Below are positions 33,472-44,264 of a stretch of 64,000 nucleotides of DNA, in pieces. Both the position numbers and the translations under genes were made by a program. The stretch spans positions 992,001-1,056,000 of the forward strand of contig JADNRZ010000013.1 in NCBI GenBank assembly GCA_015501605.1, given 5' to 3'. Origin of the DNA: Panaeolus papilionaceus. Taxonomy: Eukaryota > Basidiomycota > Agaricomycetes > Agaricales. The first letter of the stretch is position 1, and the number at the start of each line of letters is the position of its first letter. The notes beneath the pieces are model-generated. The model had not been told where the DNA came from. It did not search any database and was given only the letters and a program-made list of their open reading frames with translations.

Positions 33472-36400
33472 TTTACCCCCCTCTTTAGATTGGGTCGCCT
33501 CGACTCAATGCGGCTGGTGTCAGAATGGGGTTCTGTGATAATAGACGGAGTAGGTGCGGCTGGTGGGTTATGGTCTGAAAGTCTTGGTGCTCCTGGGTGC
33601 TGTTCGTAGAATTCGGCGATGAGGTCGTCGGCATGTACGTGGTCCGATTTGCGCCATTCAGCTTCCTCATATCCGAATCCCTCGTATTTGATGAAAAACT
33701 CGAGCTTGCCTCGTCGTATATGGCTGTTGAGAATCTTTTCCACGATGTACTCCTCTTCTCCTCCTACAATCTCTGGTGGTGGTGGCGGTGGTTGACAACG
33801 TCCTTCTATCTGATCTACGGGCACAGCGAGAAGCTTCACGATATTGAACACAGGGTGGAGGTGTGATAAGGAAGCAGGGAGCTGAAGTTTATAGGCCGAT
33901 TTCCCAACCTTGGCGCTAACTCTGAATGGACCGAATCTCCGGTGCGACAGCTTCTTCGAGGGCCTCGTGGTCTTGATGTCGTCTGCCTCTAGGTACACCT
34001 TGTCTCCAGGAGCGAATTCGGGGGCTGGCGTGCGGTTACGGTTGTAGTATCTTGTCATATCATCCTTCGCCTTGATCAGTGCTGCCTTAGCTTCCTCTAG
34101 GGTATCCTTCATCTTCTTGGCGAACTCGGTTACGGATTCCAGGGTGTTAGGTCGAATAGGTTCGAATCCCATCCGGGGGTTGCGTCCTGTATCTAAGTAG
34201 AAAGGTGTGAACTGAGTTGATGAATGGATATGGTTGTTGTACTGGAACTCCGCGAGAGGTAAGAGATCGGACCAGTCGGACTGCCGTTCGTTGGTGAATA
34301 AGCGTAGGTACTGTTCGAGTTCTTGGTTAACTCGTTCCGTTTGCCCATCTCCTTGTGGGTGATAGGCTGTGGTGGGGGCGAGTTTGATACCTAGAAACTT
34401 GTACAGTTCACGCGTGAACTCAGCGACGAATTGAACGCCTCGGTCCGAAACAACATGTAGGGGGAGTCCGTGCAACTTCCAGACGTTCTGGAGGAAGTGT
34501 CTCGCAGCTCCTAAGGCCGTGACAGTAGTATGCGTGGGGATGAAGTGGGACCGTTTAGTGGCGAAGTCGACTACAACCATGACCGCGTTGTATCCTTCGG
34601 AGATAGGGAGTTCAACTATGAAGTCGACGCTGATCCATTCCCAATGTCCTTCGGGGATGGGCAGCGTATGTAATTCACCCTGAGGTTGCCTTCGAATGAT
34701 CTTGGTTCGGAGGCAGAGGTCGCATGCGCTACAGTAGTGACCTACGTACTGTGACATCTGGGGCCACCAGTAATTCCGAGCCACGAGTTCTAGAGTCTTC
34801 CAGCGCCCTGGGTGACCTGCGATCTTGGAGTCGTGGTGCAGCGAGACAATCCGGCGTCGCAGTTCGGGGATGCATGGAACGTAAATCTTCCCTCGGTAGA
34901 GCAGAATTCCATCAGAGATCAACCATTCAGCAGAGTGGACGCTTTTGGAATGCGTCTTAGCCAGGGCACAAGCCGCCAGAGCCACAGAGTCCTCGTAGAG
35001 TGCATCGCAGTTACCTTTCCTGATCTCCTGTAGGAACTGCTTCTCCTCTCCTTCAAGGACCAGAGTTTCTATCGCCAGGATCGCCAGTCTGTTAGCCGTA
35101 AGGAGTGTGATGTTGCTGTTGTCAGATTCACCCTTCCCATGATCAGAGCGCCGAGATAAGGCATCGGGTTTACCCATGGAGGTGCCTGGTTTGTGGTGGA
35201 GTTCGAAGTTGAAGTGCGCTAACACCAAGGACCAGCGAGCCTGTTGACGATTGAGCTTCTTGGCAGTCATGAAGTATTGTAGGTTCTTGTGATCGGTCCA
35301 AACCTCGACTCGGTGCTCTGCTCCTTCGAGAAAGTGTCGCCATTCTTCGAATGCACGAATTATCGCGAGCATCTCCTTGTCGTGTATCTCGTAGTTGCGT
35401 TCCATGGGGGATAGAGACTTTGAGTAGAATGCTACAGGGTGCCATTTTTCGTCATCGGGTGATTGCTGGGAGAGAACGGCGCCAGTGGCGAAGTCTGAGC
35501 TATCGGCTTCAACGCGAAAGGGGCGGCTAGGATCAGGGTTGATGAGAACAGGAGACGAGGTTACAGCGAGTTTGAGATTGGAAAAGGCACGCTGTTCTTC
35601 TTCACTCCAAGAGAAGGGGGTGTCGTTACGCGTGAGGTTAAAGAGGGGTCTTGCATGATGGGAAAAGTCTCGAATGAAGCGCTGGTAGAAGTTGATGAAA
35701 CCTAAGAATGACTGTACCTCCTTCTTGTTGGTCGGAACTGGCCATTCTTGAACTCCTGCTACCTTGATGGGGTCCATTTCCACCGAGTTGTGAGAGATGA
35801 TCACTCCGAGGTACTCAATCCAAGTGCGTTCGAACTCGCACTTCTCGGGACGGAGGAATAGTCGATTCTTCTGAAGAATGTCGAGAACACGACATGTGAT
35901 CCTACGGTGCTCTTCTAGATCAGCAGTGAAGATCAGAATATCGTCCAGATAAACGACCACTTTCCCTTCGTCTATCAATTCCCTGAAAATGTCATCCATC
36001 ATCGTCTGAAAGGTTGCTGGGCTGTTAGTCAACCCGAAGAACATCACCAGGGGCTCGAACAGTCCTCGGTTCGTGCAGAACGCCGCCTTCCATTCATCTC
36101 CCTCTTTAACACGAATGTTATTGAAGCCCCAACGGACGTCCAACTTCGTGAAGTAATGTGCACCACGGAGTTTGGTGATGAGTTTGGGGATCAGGGGGAG
36201 GGGATATTTGTTGGGAATGGTAAGAGTGTTCAACGCGCGATAATCCTGGACCAACCGTAGCGATCCGTCTTTCTTCTTGATGAAGAACACAGGTGAGGCC
36301 ATGGGTGATTTGGATCGACAGATCTTTCCTTGCTCGAGATTCGTCTTCAGGAACTCGTCCAGCTCCTTCTGCTCGTTTGGGGCGACAGGGTAGATTTTGC

Positions 36401-37421
36401 AATTGACAGGGGTGGCATTAGGGATTAGTTCGATAGCGTGATCCCACAGACAACGCTCCGGTAGGGAGTCAAACTCTTTCTCGGAAAAGACAGAGGGGTA
36501 GAGGTGAAGGTAGTCGGGGATGGAGTCAGGAATGGATGATTGTAGATTGTTGTGAGGGAGGTCAGATGAGGAACGGGGTTGGTTTCGGTGGAAGGCTTCT
36601 GCAAGGCGTTGGGAAGCGGTGCTGGTAGCATGAATAAACTCACTTTCTGGGGAGACCGTTACACAGAAGATACGATCATCCTGCTCGATTGGGGGGTCGT
36701 CGATGCTTGGGATGGGTGTATCTTCCTCTTCCTCTTCTACGCACGTGGGGGTTGGGCCTTCTCGACACTCTTTCATGGCGCGTGCATCATGCTTGAGAGC
36801 CCGTTTCTCAGAACGAACTTCGTCTCGGCATCCTTTACAGCAGCGGGGTGGGCAGCGGGACATCTTTACCTCTCCTGTTGACCAGTCGATCTCCGGATTG
36901 TGTTGACGGAGCCATGTGAATCCTAGTAACGCCTTCTGTTTCCCCAGCCCGGTTACTGCGAACAATGTTCGTTCGGAGTGCGTTTTGTAGTGGAGGATCA
37001 CATCTACTACCTCGGAGATGCTCCCCGACTCGTTAGGGGTTCCATCCACATTGAACACGGGGATCGGAGTAGAGAGCTTACGGGTATTGAGTCGTTGGCT
37101 CTTAACGTAGTCTCGGTCTATGAAGAGTCCAGTGGCCCCGCAGTCGACCAGTGCGTTGAGGGATCGCTGTTCTGCGGTGTCAGTGGTCTCAAGCTCAACT
37201 TGTAGCGTTAACGAGCGTTCTCCTTGGTCCAGAGCTGCAATTACCAGACGGGACGGCATTCGCTTTTCCCATTTAGGACGTCGTGGTGTATTGGGTTGAG
37301 GCTTGGGATTAACAATCACGTCTTCTGAATCACTCGTAGGATCTGTTTCACCAATATCATTGGATTCTACAGAAAGAACATCATAGCGATTACTAGACGA
37401 CAACGAGGGCGTGACGTTCAC
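33366..37421 (-). CDS. Chromovirus Pol: protease, RT, RNase H, integrase, chromodomain
   Basis: An uninterrupted 1351-codon frame. The protease motif is VDCGATGLFID at about residue 93 (Cys in place of the usual Ser). The reverse transcriptase has VYLDDILIF at about 490. RNase H has VEADSSDFATGAV at about 640. The integrase zinc finger (H, H, then CSACDLC) is at about 862-890, with catalytic D, D, E in WISVDF, VVSDRG and QTERVNQE at about 930-1030. A chromodomain (ILNSHIRRGKLEFFIKYEGF, with a WR residue pair in EEAEWRKSD) lies at about 1220-1270; in this clade it guides integration to marked chromatin. The reading frame is -1 relative to the gag end, overlapping it at about 37418-37421, so expression probably needs a -1 frameshift. 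The C-terminus runs into the 3' LTR. No stop interrupts it. Confidence 0.95.
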   Translation of the reverse strand: MNVTPSLSSSNRYDVLSVESNDIGETDPTSDSEDVIVNPKPQPNTPRRPKWEKRMPSRLVIAALDQGERSLTLQVELETTDTAEQRSLNALVDCGATGLFIDRDYVKSQRLNTRKLSTPIPVFNVDGTPNESGSISEVVDVILHYKTHSERTLFAVTGLGKQKALLGFTWLRQHNPEIDWSTGEVKMSRCPPRCCKGCRDEVRSEKRALKHDARAMKECREGPTPTCVEEEEEDTPIPSIDDPPIEQDDRIFCVTVSPESEFIHATSTASQRLAEAFHRNQPRSSSDLPHNNLQSSIPDSIPDYLHLYPSVFSEKEFDSLPERCLWDHAIELIPNATPVNCKIYPVAPNEQKELDEFLKTNLEQGKICRSKSPMASPVFFIKKKDGSLRLVQDYRALNTLTIPNKYPLPLIPKLITKLRGAHYFTKLDVRWGFNNIRVKEGDEWKAAFCTNRGLFEPLVMFFGLTNSPATFQTMMDDIFRELIDEGKVVVYLDDILIFTADLEEHRRITCRVLDILQKNRLFLRPEKCEFERTWIEYLGVIISHNSVEMDPIKVAGVQEWPVPTNKKEVQSFLGFINFYQRFIRDFSHHARPLFNLTRNDTPFSWSEEEQRAFSNLKLAVTSSPVLINPDPSRPFRVEADSSDFATGAVLSQQSPDDEKWHPVAFYSKSLSPMERNYEIHDKEMLAIIRAFEEWRHFLEGAEHRVEVWTDHKNLQYFMTAKKLNRQQARWSLVLAHFNFELHHKPGTSMGKPDALSRRSDHGKGESDNSNITLLTANRLAILAIETLVLEGEEKQFLQEIRKGNCDALYEDSVALAACALAKTHSKSVHSAEWLISDGILLYRGKIYVPCIPELRRRIVSLHHDSKIAGHPGRWKTLELVARNYWWPQMSQYVGHYCSACDLCLRTKIIRRQPQGELHTLPIPEGHWEWISVDFIVELPISEGYNAVMVVVDFATKRSHFIPTHTTVTALGAARHFLQNVWKLHGLPLHVVSDRGVQFVAEFTRELYKFLGIKLAPTTAYHPQGDGQTERVNQELEQYLRLFTNERQSDWSDLLPLAEFQYNNHIHSSTQFTPFYLDTGRNPRMGFEPIRPNTLESVTEFAKKMKDTLEEAKAALIKAKDDMTRYYNRNRTPAPEFAPGDKVYLEADDIKTTRPSKKLSHRRFGPFRVSAKVGKSAYKLQLPASLSHLHPVFNIVKLLAVPVDQIEGRCQPPPPPPEIVGGEEEYIVEKILNSHIRRGKLEFFIKYEGFGYEEAEWRKSDHVHADDLIAEFYEQHPGAPRLSDHNPPAAPTPSIITEPHSDTSRIESRRPNLKRGVNVRGQPPNTPLAPSSVSPPAHPNPPRRSTRSTRTS

Positions 37422-38825
37422 TCGTTGTGTTGGTGAAAATCCTCTGGCTGCTCCTCCGGGTCCTGAGGGGTGTCGGCGGGATCGAGAGATTCGTAAGAAG
37501 TGGGGTGTGAGGACGGAGTTTCGGTACGTGCAATGATGAGCTCCATGTAGTCCCGAGCTTCATCCAAGGACATGTGGCGAACATCGTGGCGTTGAGGGCA
37601 TTTGACTTAAAGTGACCAGGTTTGCCACACCGATAGCAGGCGTCAGGGATCTCTTGACGTCTTCGGATAGTGTCTATGTCCATTGGGACAGGGTTGCCGG
37701 CTGAGGGCGTGTGGTGAGCCCACCCGGGCCTCGTGGGTTGACTCGCAGGTTTGGGGGTTTCGGTTTTGGATGTTGAAGGGGAGGAAGTGGAAGTGGAAGT
37801 GAAAGAGTGGGATTATTTGATTTAAAGGTGGAGAAGGTTGGAACGAATGTGGAATGGGAAGTGATGGATGTTCCGGTAGTGATGGGTTTTCGAGGCTGTG
37901 GGAAAGCGCAGGGTGCGTTGAGAGTGGCCTTGAAGGCGGCGTTGCTGGCTTGGTTCTGCTCAACAGAGCGCGCTTGGGCGATCCACGCTTCAAGGTCATC
38001 GTCGCTGGGACGCCCGGAGGTCATTGTGGCAACCTCGTTCTGGATGCTGTTCTTCAAGCCTCGACGGAACTTCACTACGAGGACACGTTGATCCGAAATC
38101 TTGGCGTCACGGATCAGGTCGCGGAAATCGTCGATGTACGTGTCCAGGGATCGTCCTTGCTGCCAGTAGGAGTCAGCCTCGAGTTGGTTGATGGCGTGTT
38201 GCTCAGGATAGAGGGGGAAGAACTCCTTTCGGAATTCTTCGACGAAAGCGTCCCAAGATCTGAAGTACGGCACTCCTGGTTTGTCGTTCTCTGCGCTGTA
38301 AATCCGGTTGGTCCATTTAGCCGCTCGATCCGTGTTCATGAAGGTGAGCACCCAGTGAATCCGGTATTGGTCATCCCTGAAGTCGTCTGAACGTAATTTG
38401 TAGTATGCGTTGCACGAGTTCAGGAAGTCCCTGCCCGAAGTTCGGCTACCGTTGAACGGAGGTGGTTGGTGGGGCTTCACTGTGGTACGAGTCGAGGGGG
38501 TAGGAGGGTGTAGGAGCACAGGGATGTTGGGAGTGGTGGGGAGGCTAGGACTGGGAAGGACGCTTTCGACGTCCGGAGCTTTGGCAAGGGAAGCCAGCAT
38601 TTTCTCCACTCGAGTCATGGAGGCAGCAAGGTTGTCTAGCATGTCTGCGTGTGTTTCAAACATTTTCTCTGCTGTTTGGCGCCAACCTGCCGCACTCACT
38701 TTTTCCTGGAGCCACTCTGTAACAGCTGCCTCGACGGTTTCTTGGGTCATGGGTTGAGCACTAGCTGTGGTCTGTGTAGGCTCAGGGGCTGCCTGGGTTG
38801 GCTGCTGTACCGGAGACTGCGACAT
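37418..38825 (-). CDS. Chromovirus Gag, broken by two apparent frameshifts
   Basis: The open frame 38825-37674 (383 codons) starts MSQSPVQQP and contains the capsid-like retrotransposon gag region (HQPPPFNGSRTSGRDFLN, then YFRSWDAFVEEFRKEFFP). From about 37800-37830 the natural continuation (SAGNPVPMDID, then CYRCGKPGHF) is in another frame. After the third zinc-knuckle ligand a second shift, near 37600-37606, moves the final Cys of the CCHC knuckle and the acidic end into yet another frame, ending with TGA at 37420-37418 where pol begins. So the copy would make a Gag lacking its nucleocapsid part. Sequencing or assembly error in the simple-sequence stretch at the first site is possible. Other intact copies in the genome would supply Gag in trans. 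Confidence 0.85.
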
Positions 38826-38958
38826 AGTGGTGTCAGAGGATGAAAGGGAGCGTGGGTGATGGCTGAGGAGGGTACGATGAGGGAGAGGGCTTATGCCTCG
38901 TACGAGTGGATAAGCAGTTCTACCAAGCGTACAGTCCTCGAGGGAGAACCTTTTCTAT

Positions 38959-39311
38959 TGTCAGAGCGACTGCGCAACTCAGCGCGGTGAGCTGCAGGAA
39001 AACCGAAAATGTTATTCACTAACTAGGTACATTGGTAAGAGAGTGCTCACCTGCAGGAAAACCGAAAGAAAAGGTTAACGGCTCTTCTGCAGGTGCGCGC
39101 TCTTAAGTACACTAGTTAATCTAATCTAGTAAATGTAATGTCTGATGATCAATGAACGTAAGGAAGCGAATAAGGAATAAGATGGGCGGCGTAGGGGTCG
39201 AGTGATTAAGAGGTGCGGGTGCTGCGTGTCGAACGGCGTGGAGGGTTGGGGTGAGCGGGAGGCGATACGGATGATGGTGCGAGAGGTGTGTTAGGGGGTT
39301 GTCCCCTGACA
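38959..39311 (-). repeat. 5' LTR of the chromovirus
   Basis: 353 bases, the partner of the LTR at 33119-33471; directly followed by the 5-bp target duplicate atcat at 39312. As gag starts at 38825 on the minus strand, this is the promoter-bearing LTR. Confidence 0.95.
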
Positions 39312-42130
39312 ATCATATAATTACTCATATCAATCGAGCTCCCTGCAATGATTGTGCGGGCAGCGGGATGATCATGATGATTTAGACAGTGAGGGTCAGC
39401 CGTGAGCCCTATCCCAACCCCCTCCCTTCGTCCTCGTTCAATTGTGTGTGGTTACTATCGATATTGATATTGATAGAAGTGATAATAGGGACTGGGGCTT
39501 ACATGCTCAATTACCCCATTACAAGCATAATAGGCAAGACCTCGAATTGTGGTATATTGTACTCATTCAACCCGAAATGAACCTGCGCAGTTTGTACTTG
39601 TCGTAATGGAGTATCATGAAGTATATTTTTGTTCTCTGGGGATAATGGTCTTGTCAGGCTTCAGACGCAGAATCGGGGTACACGTGTTTACATTCGGACG
39701 GATTTTAATAATTGAAAGCCTTGACTGACTGACAGTGCGAGAGAAATACGTATGGAAGGGTAGGGTGGTTGAAGTTGACACTAGAACCTGGCCTCGTTCA
39801 AATCCCCCGTGCTGTAGAATGACTGCGAGGATCGCCACGCTCCCCCTATGCCGGCCGCTTCTCGGTCTGGCTTCAGTTGGGCGTGGTCGGGTTACTGGAA
39901 GACGTAGATTTAAAGATTAGGGGCTCGGGGTATGTAGAATCACTCTATTGTCGTGTATTGTAAAAATAGGTAGAAGAACTTGAACTGGGGCAGGTTTAAC
40001 CTATTTTTGTTCTCGGCGCAACACATCTTGATCACGTCTTGCCAGGTGTCAGAGAGAAAACCGGGGTAAGTATGTGCGTATGCTGCGTTGGATAAAGGAG
40101 GGACTCTGAGTGACTGAGTCTGAGGTAGCCTCTCAGGGAAGCCTTGCGCTAGTGATTTAGCGTTACTCTACCTAGACGTAGAAGCTTGCGTCGAGAGAGA
40201 TGGAGACATAAGTTGACACAGACGTAGACGTAACGGTGGAAGCATGATTCACAGAGGAAGCGCAGTTGAGTATGAGAGAGTTGCAGGAATGTCGATGTCA
40301 AAAGGACTAGGGTGAATGATAGGCCTCGAATACTCTAGAGAGGGAGAAATTATCATTCAATCAACGAGGGAAGGGCAGAGTCGTGCTGACCTCCAAATCT
40401 GAGGGATAGCATCCCCCCGACCCCGATGTGGTAGGTATGTATTGATATCGATGCTGATATCGCTTCTCTGGTTTAGATTTAGACTTCGGAAGGCGGAAAA
40501 AGGAAGTGAAGCGAGAGGGTCCTCGGTAGTGCCGTAGCGCGATGCTGTGCAGCGGTGTGAGGAACGAATAAGATGAAGAGGCATATTTTGAGCATCGGCT
40601 TACAATAGAATAGTATAGAATATAGGTTCATCAGGTGGGTAATTGATGAAGCTACGTTGATGGATAGATGGGAGTAAAGCAAAGCTGTGCTTGTTATCAC
40701 AGACTCATAACCAGGTTGAGAGCTTCCGGTTTCTCTGATCGTGGGGTATTGCCAGGTCCTTTGATCTTATCAGTATCAATACTTCTACAGAAGCCTCATC
40801 GGCTCATGCAAGAATCAACACATATCCAGACATATCCAGAACGTTCGGATTTCAGAACACGTGAAAAAATCGCATACATACGTATAATTCAAAGAAGCAC
40901 AGGTAACGGGAGGACCGAGGACCAACGTCGTGCTTAGTACCTCGTCCCCGGTTACCGCTTAAGTTAAAGTTGTTGCGGTCATTATGACGCAACGCGACGC
41001 GGATTCTCGAAACGGCTTGACCGCGACGCACTCTCGGGGTTCTCTCATCAGGAACCGCATGAGCGCAGGGGTACATACTGAGGGCTCGGTTGAGGACATC
41101 GATGATGATCACCATATCATTGGTCAATTGATGGGAGTTGTAATAGGAGGGGAATTGGGTTTAAGGTTGTTGAATATGTTGTGTTGGATACTCATCTACA
41201 TAAGTCGCTACTGCTCTTGATTATCTCCTGATGAACGCCGCGTTGATACCGCAAGGATAGATGATGCCAAACAATTTATGATGAATAGGGACAGAGCGGC
41301 GACGGATGTATGACATCCGTCATCCGTTGTGTACCACTATATGTATGTAGGTTACAAGGACCAAGTTATCCGACACATTTCTGACATAGAAGTAGTAAAT
41401 ATGAATTGTTATTGGTTAGATGAATTGAAACAGATGTCAATGTCTGTAATGGTACTTGCCTTACTCACACTGCAGTCCGTGCTGTGAAGACGAGTACACC
41501 TTTCCCAGTTGGATGATGATGATGATGTGGATACGAGTCATCGCGTTTCATCGGTTTGCTGCGCGTAGGGTACCAATTCACAAATTATATCGTATCATCG
41601 CCCACCGAGCCCCTACCTCTACACGAGGGGCCACAAGGGAGTCCAGACGACGAATTTAAAACGGCGGCCCTATTCCGTATAAGGACATGTAGCGTAGCAA
41701 CGCAACGTGTGGTCATTACAACGTCTATTCAGGGTCCAAAGCCTCGAAACCAAATATAAGACGGTTCTTCCCACCACGCCTTGTCCGCTTCCCACCTCCC
41801 ACGCACCGACGTAAAAGAACAATAGGCAGGATTTAGAAGCCGGCTCTTGAACATCTACATTGTTCCCCTTTTCAGTCAACATTGTTCTTGTAATCTATAT
41901 CAACCCTTTCCCTCCGTTACTCTCCCCACTCTCCCTCTCTCCCTCTGGTTTCCCTTTTCTGGTTTCTTGTTTTGCTATCGTTTTCTAAAGGTCGGTTCTA
42001 ATTAAATCTTTACTCGGGAGTTGATTTTAATGCGAGGTATTGATCAACAGGCTTTGCACTGTGTGCTACCTACGACTTCTACGAACTCCTACCATTACTT
42101 TATTCTCATTAATCGCTGTCTAAAATCATC
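39312..42130. other. Gene-free stretch before the 505-aa gene
   Basis: 39312 onward continues the block broken by the chromovirus. 41500-41620 resembles 30265-30385. Otherwise only short ORFs without recognisable motifs. The last 250 bases, including a pyrimidine-rich run at about 41905-41985, are the probable promoter of the gene starting at 42131. Confidence 0.45.
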
Positions 42131-43648
42131 ATGACTACCGCTACTCCCATTCGCATCGAGCTCGTCTCTGTACCAGCTACCGACAACACTCTCGGCTCAC
42201 AGGAGCGATCTCGTCTTCTCAAGTCAACCCGTAAACTAGAGGCCGTCCTTGGTACCACACCTCTTGTCATTGAAGCTCTCCCAGCCCGCCGTAAACGCGA
42301 AGGAGGCATCTTCCACAGTCCCTCATCCTCGATCTCATCCGTTGAAGACTTGATGACGGCGCAAAAGTCATCAGAGCACGACTACGTCTTCATTCGATCT
42401 AATGGTCGTTCGGCCCCGTATCAGCACCAGTACCTTCCACCTCCCCAACACTACCAACACAGCGACTCACGCGCACCCTCTGCTGCCTCGTTCTACGACG
42501 CCTCGCCTAGCGCTAGCTCATCACGCAGCGCATCACCCATGCACACACCCAGCAAGAAACAACGCCGCGCTCCTCCCGCCCCTCTCGACGTTCAACTCGC
42601 TCTGGACATTTCCTCAGGAAAGATGAAAAAATTCAAGGGCCCCCAACCCCTCTCTCAGCCCCTCCTCCTCCGTCTTCGTTCCGTCCCAACGGAAGCCAAA
42701 TCCACCTCACGGGGCACAAAACCATATCCCGCAATGCCGCTATCACCCGCCAACTCTACATTCACCGTCGACACCAGCATCACTTCCATCACTCTCACCT
42801 CCCCACCCGCCTCGCCTAGGTCCCCCCGCAGTCGCGCGAAAAGCTCCGCTGCGCTCACCGATCGCGAGAAGAGGAAGAAGATGGCGAAGCTTGCCAGGAC
42901 ACTGGGCGAGAATGTTCCGCCTGAGTTGGTCTTTGGGCAGAAGGCGGGGAAGAGGAGGAGCAGTGTTTCTGGAAGCTTTGTCTCTACTGCACCCCGTGTT
43001 GGACAGACGTTCACCATCGGCGAGGTCTCTGCTCCCAAGGCGTCCCCTGCCCCTGCCCCTGCTGCAACGGCTACGGCTTCAAGCACAACAAGCTCTCCTG
43101 CCAGTATTCCTCTCACTATCGCCATCTCTCGTGAGATTGAGACGTCCAAGTGCGCCTCATTCCTCAACATGGACTCCCCTGCAACTTCCTCCTTCCCCAC
43201 CAAAGAGCTGGGCATCTCCGGTAAAGGCAAACGCAAACACCGACCTCGCTCGCTTACCCTTGGTTCTTCGTCCGCTTTCGCTGCGTTCCCCAAGAACGTT
43301 GCCTCTTCTTCCACTTCTGTTTCCAAATGCACGACCCAGAAGCAGCCCGCTTCCCATACACGTGGAACCACCTCCCTTGACGTGCAACGCCCCTCCCGCA
43401 CCTCATCCTCTGAAGATCGTCCCCTCCCGCCGCTCCCGCTCCGTGTGAGGGTTAAGGAGCGCGTGGACGAGCCTGCTTTTGCCAGGGTTGAGATCACCCC
43501 TATGCGGGTTATGACTGGTGGTGAGGGCGAGAGGAGTGAGCGAGAGAACGAGGATTGGAGACGCAAGGAGAGGGAGTGGAGCGGGGAGTGGAATTTGAGG
43601 GATATGGAGGGTGTGACGAGGGCGTTGAGGGAGTTGAGGGGACGTTGA
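42131..43648 (+). CDS. Unknown Ser/Pro-rich protein, 505 aa, intronless
   Basis: I do not recognise a domain. The single exon opens MTTATPIRIELVSVP and has a compact N-terminal block (SRLLKSTRKLEAVLGTTPLV, about residues 27-46). Long Ser/Pro/Ala-rich disordered stretches follow. A basic helix-like block sits at about 244-270 (DREKRKKMAKLARTLG, then VPPELVFG), and the C-terminus is charged and rich in Glu and Arg (REWSGEWNLRDMEGVTRAL). Strong codon bias towards C-ending codons and a pyrimidine-rich leader (41905-41985) suggest good expression. No signal peptide or membrane segment is seen. The two ordered blocks and the C-terminal block are also the best kept parts of the dead copy at 24.6-25.5 kb, so they were probably under constraint. 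It could be a regulatory or scaffold protein; that is a guess. Confidence 0.85.
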   Translation: MTTATPIRIELVSVPATDNTLGSQERSRLLKSTRKLEAVLGTTPLVIEALPARRKREGGIFHSPSSSISSVEDLMTAQKSSEHDYVFIRSNGRSAPYQHQYLPPPQHYQHSDSRAPSAASFYDASPSASSSRSASPMHTPSKKQRRAPPAPLDVQLALDISSGKMKKFKGPQPLSQPLLLRLRSVPTEAKSTSRGTKPYPAMPLSPANSTFTVDTSITSITLTSPPASPRSPRSRAKSSAALTDREKRKKMAKLARTLGENVPPELVFGQKAGKRRSSVSGSFVSTAPRVGQTFTIGEVSAPKASPAPAPAATATASSTTSSPASIPLTIAISREIETSKCASFLNMDSPATSSFPTKELGISGKGKRKHRPRSLTLGSSSAFAAFPKNVASSSTSVSKCTTQKQPASHTRGTTSLDVQRPSRTSSSEDRPLPPLPLRVRVKERVDEPAFARVEITPMRVMTGGEGERSERENEDWRRKEREWSGEWNLRDMEGVTRALRELRGR

Positions 43649-44264
43649 GTGTTGGATATGAGGTTGACGCCTGTGTTGGTGGTAGTGGGTTGGCTTGATG
43701 CCTGCGATAACCCATCTTGATTTCCTTGCGATTACGAAAAGTTCAGTTCAGTTCATGCGAAACAGTCATCTATTTCATTTCATTTTTCTTTTATTTTTCA
43801 TGCATACCGATATCATGTATCATCACAACAGACACTCATTCATCCTATTCATTCATTCAGATTTATTTTCTATTCATTTAATTATCATCTCTCCTCTTCA
43901 TCTCACAGAAGTTCTCCTTTATGCCCTTCACGACACCCATCCCTATGCCTACTGTACATCCTAGTCTATACTAGCATAATTTATTCTTTATGTTTCTTGT
44001 TCTCATAATTATCGTCCGACTGGTGTCGTCCTTCAATAAAAATAAAATAAAATTCAAAAGGCTGGATTTGGTGTGCAAGAGTGATTAGTGTTGTAAATTG
44101 TCCCGATGTTGTCTCAGTCCTCTCTCCCCGCGAGAGGATGGGGAACCTCATTCAAATCTTCATTCGCCACGTGTTGGGTGAACTAATTCTGCCTTGACAG
44201 TCATGAAAACACCGATAAGTCACATACTCGCTTCTCACTATCAGCATCTCTACCATCCTCAATC
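43649..44264. other. 3' UTR of the 505-aa gene and promoter of copy D
   Basis: An AT-rich region with aataaa-type signals at about 44034-44050, a plausible polyadenylation site. Nothing else is recognised. Confidence 0.5.

Larger units (their letters stand above)
33119..39311 (-). mobile_element. Full-length Ty3/gypsy chromovirus
   Basis: A complete 6193-base LTR retrotransposon on the minus strand: LTR, gag, pol with chromodomain, LTR. LTRs are 353 bases each (33119-33471 and 38959-39311), start TG and end CA, and differ at two bases that I can see. A perfect 5-bp target duplication, atcat, flanks it (33114-33118 and 39312-39316). The polypurine tract is on the minus strand at about 33472-33486. 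No convincing tRNA primer site was found beside the 5' LTR (38958 downwards). The insertion splits the duplicated block carrying copy C. Confidence 0.95.

Noticed and set aside
33281..33472. 63-codon ORF, identical at 39121-39312
   Set aside because: It lies in the LTRs and is a by-product of the LTR sequence.
38900..38958. tRNA primer-binding site of the chromovirus
   Set aside because: The bases after the 5' LTR do not start with the expected TGG complement; ttggtag at about 38932-38938 is too far away. Self-priming cannot be judged by eye.
42655..43566. 303-codon minus-strand ORF
   Set aside because: It lies fully antisense inside the 505-aa gene, whose codon bias leaves the opposite frame open. 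It shows no motif of its own.
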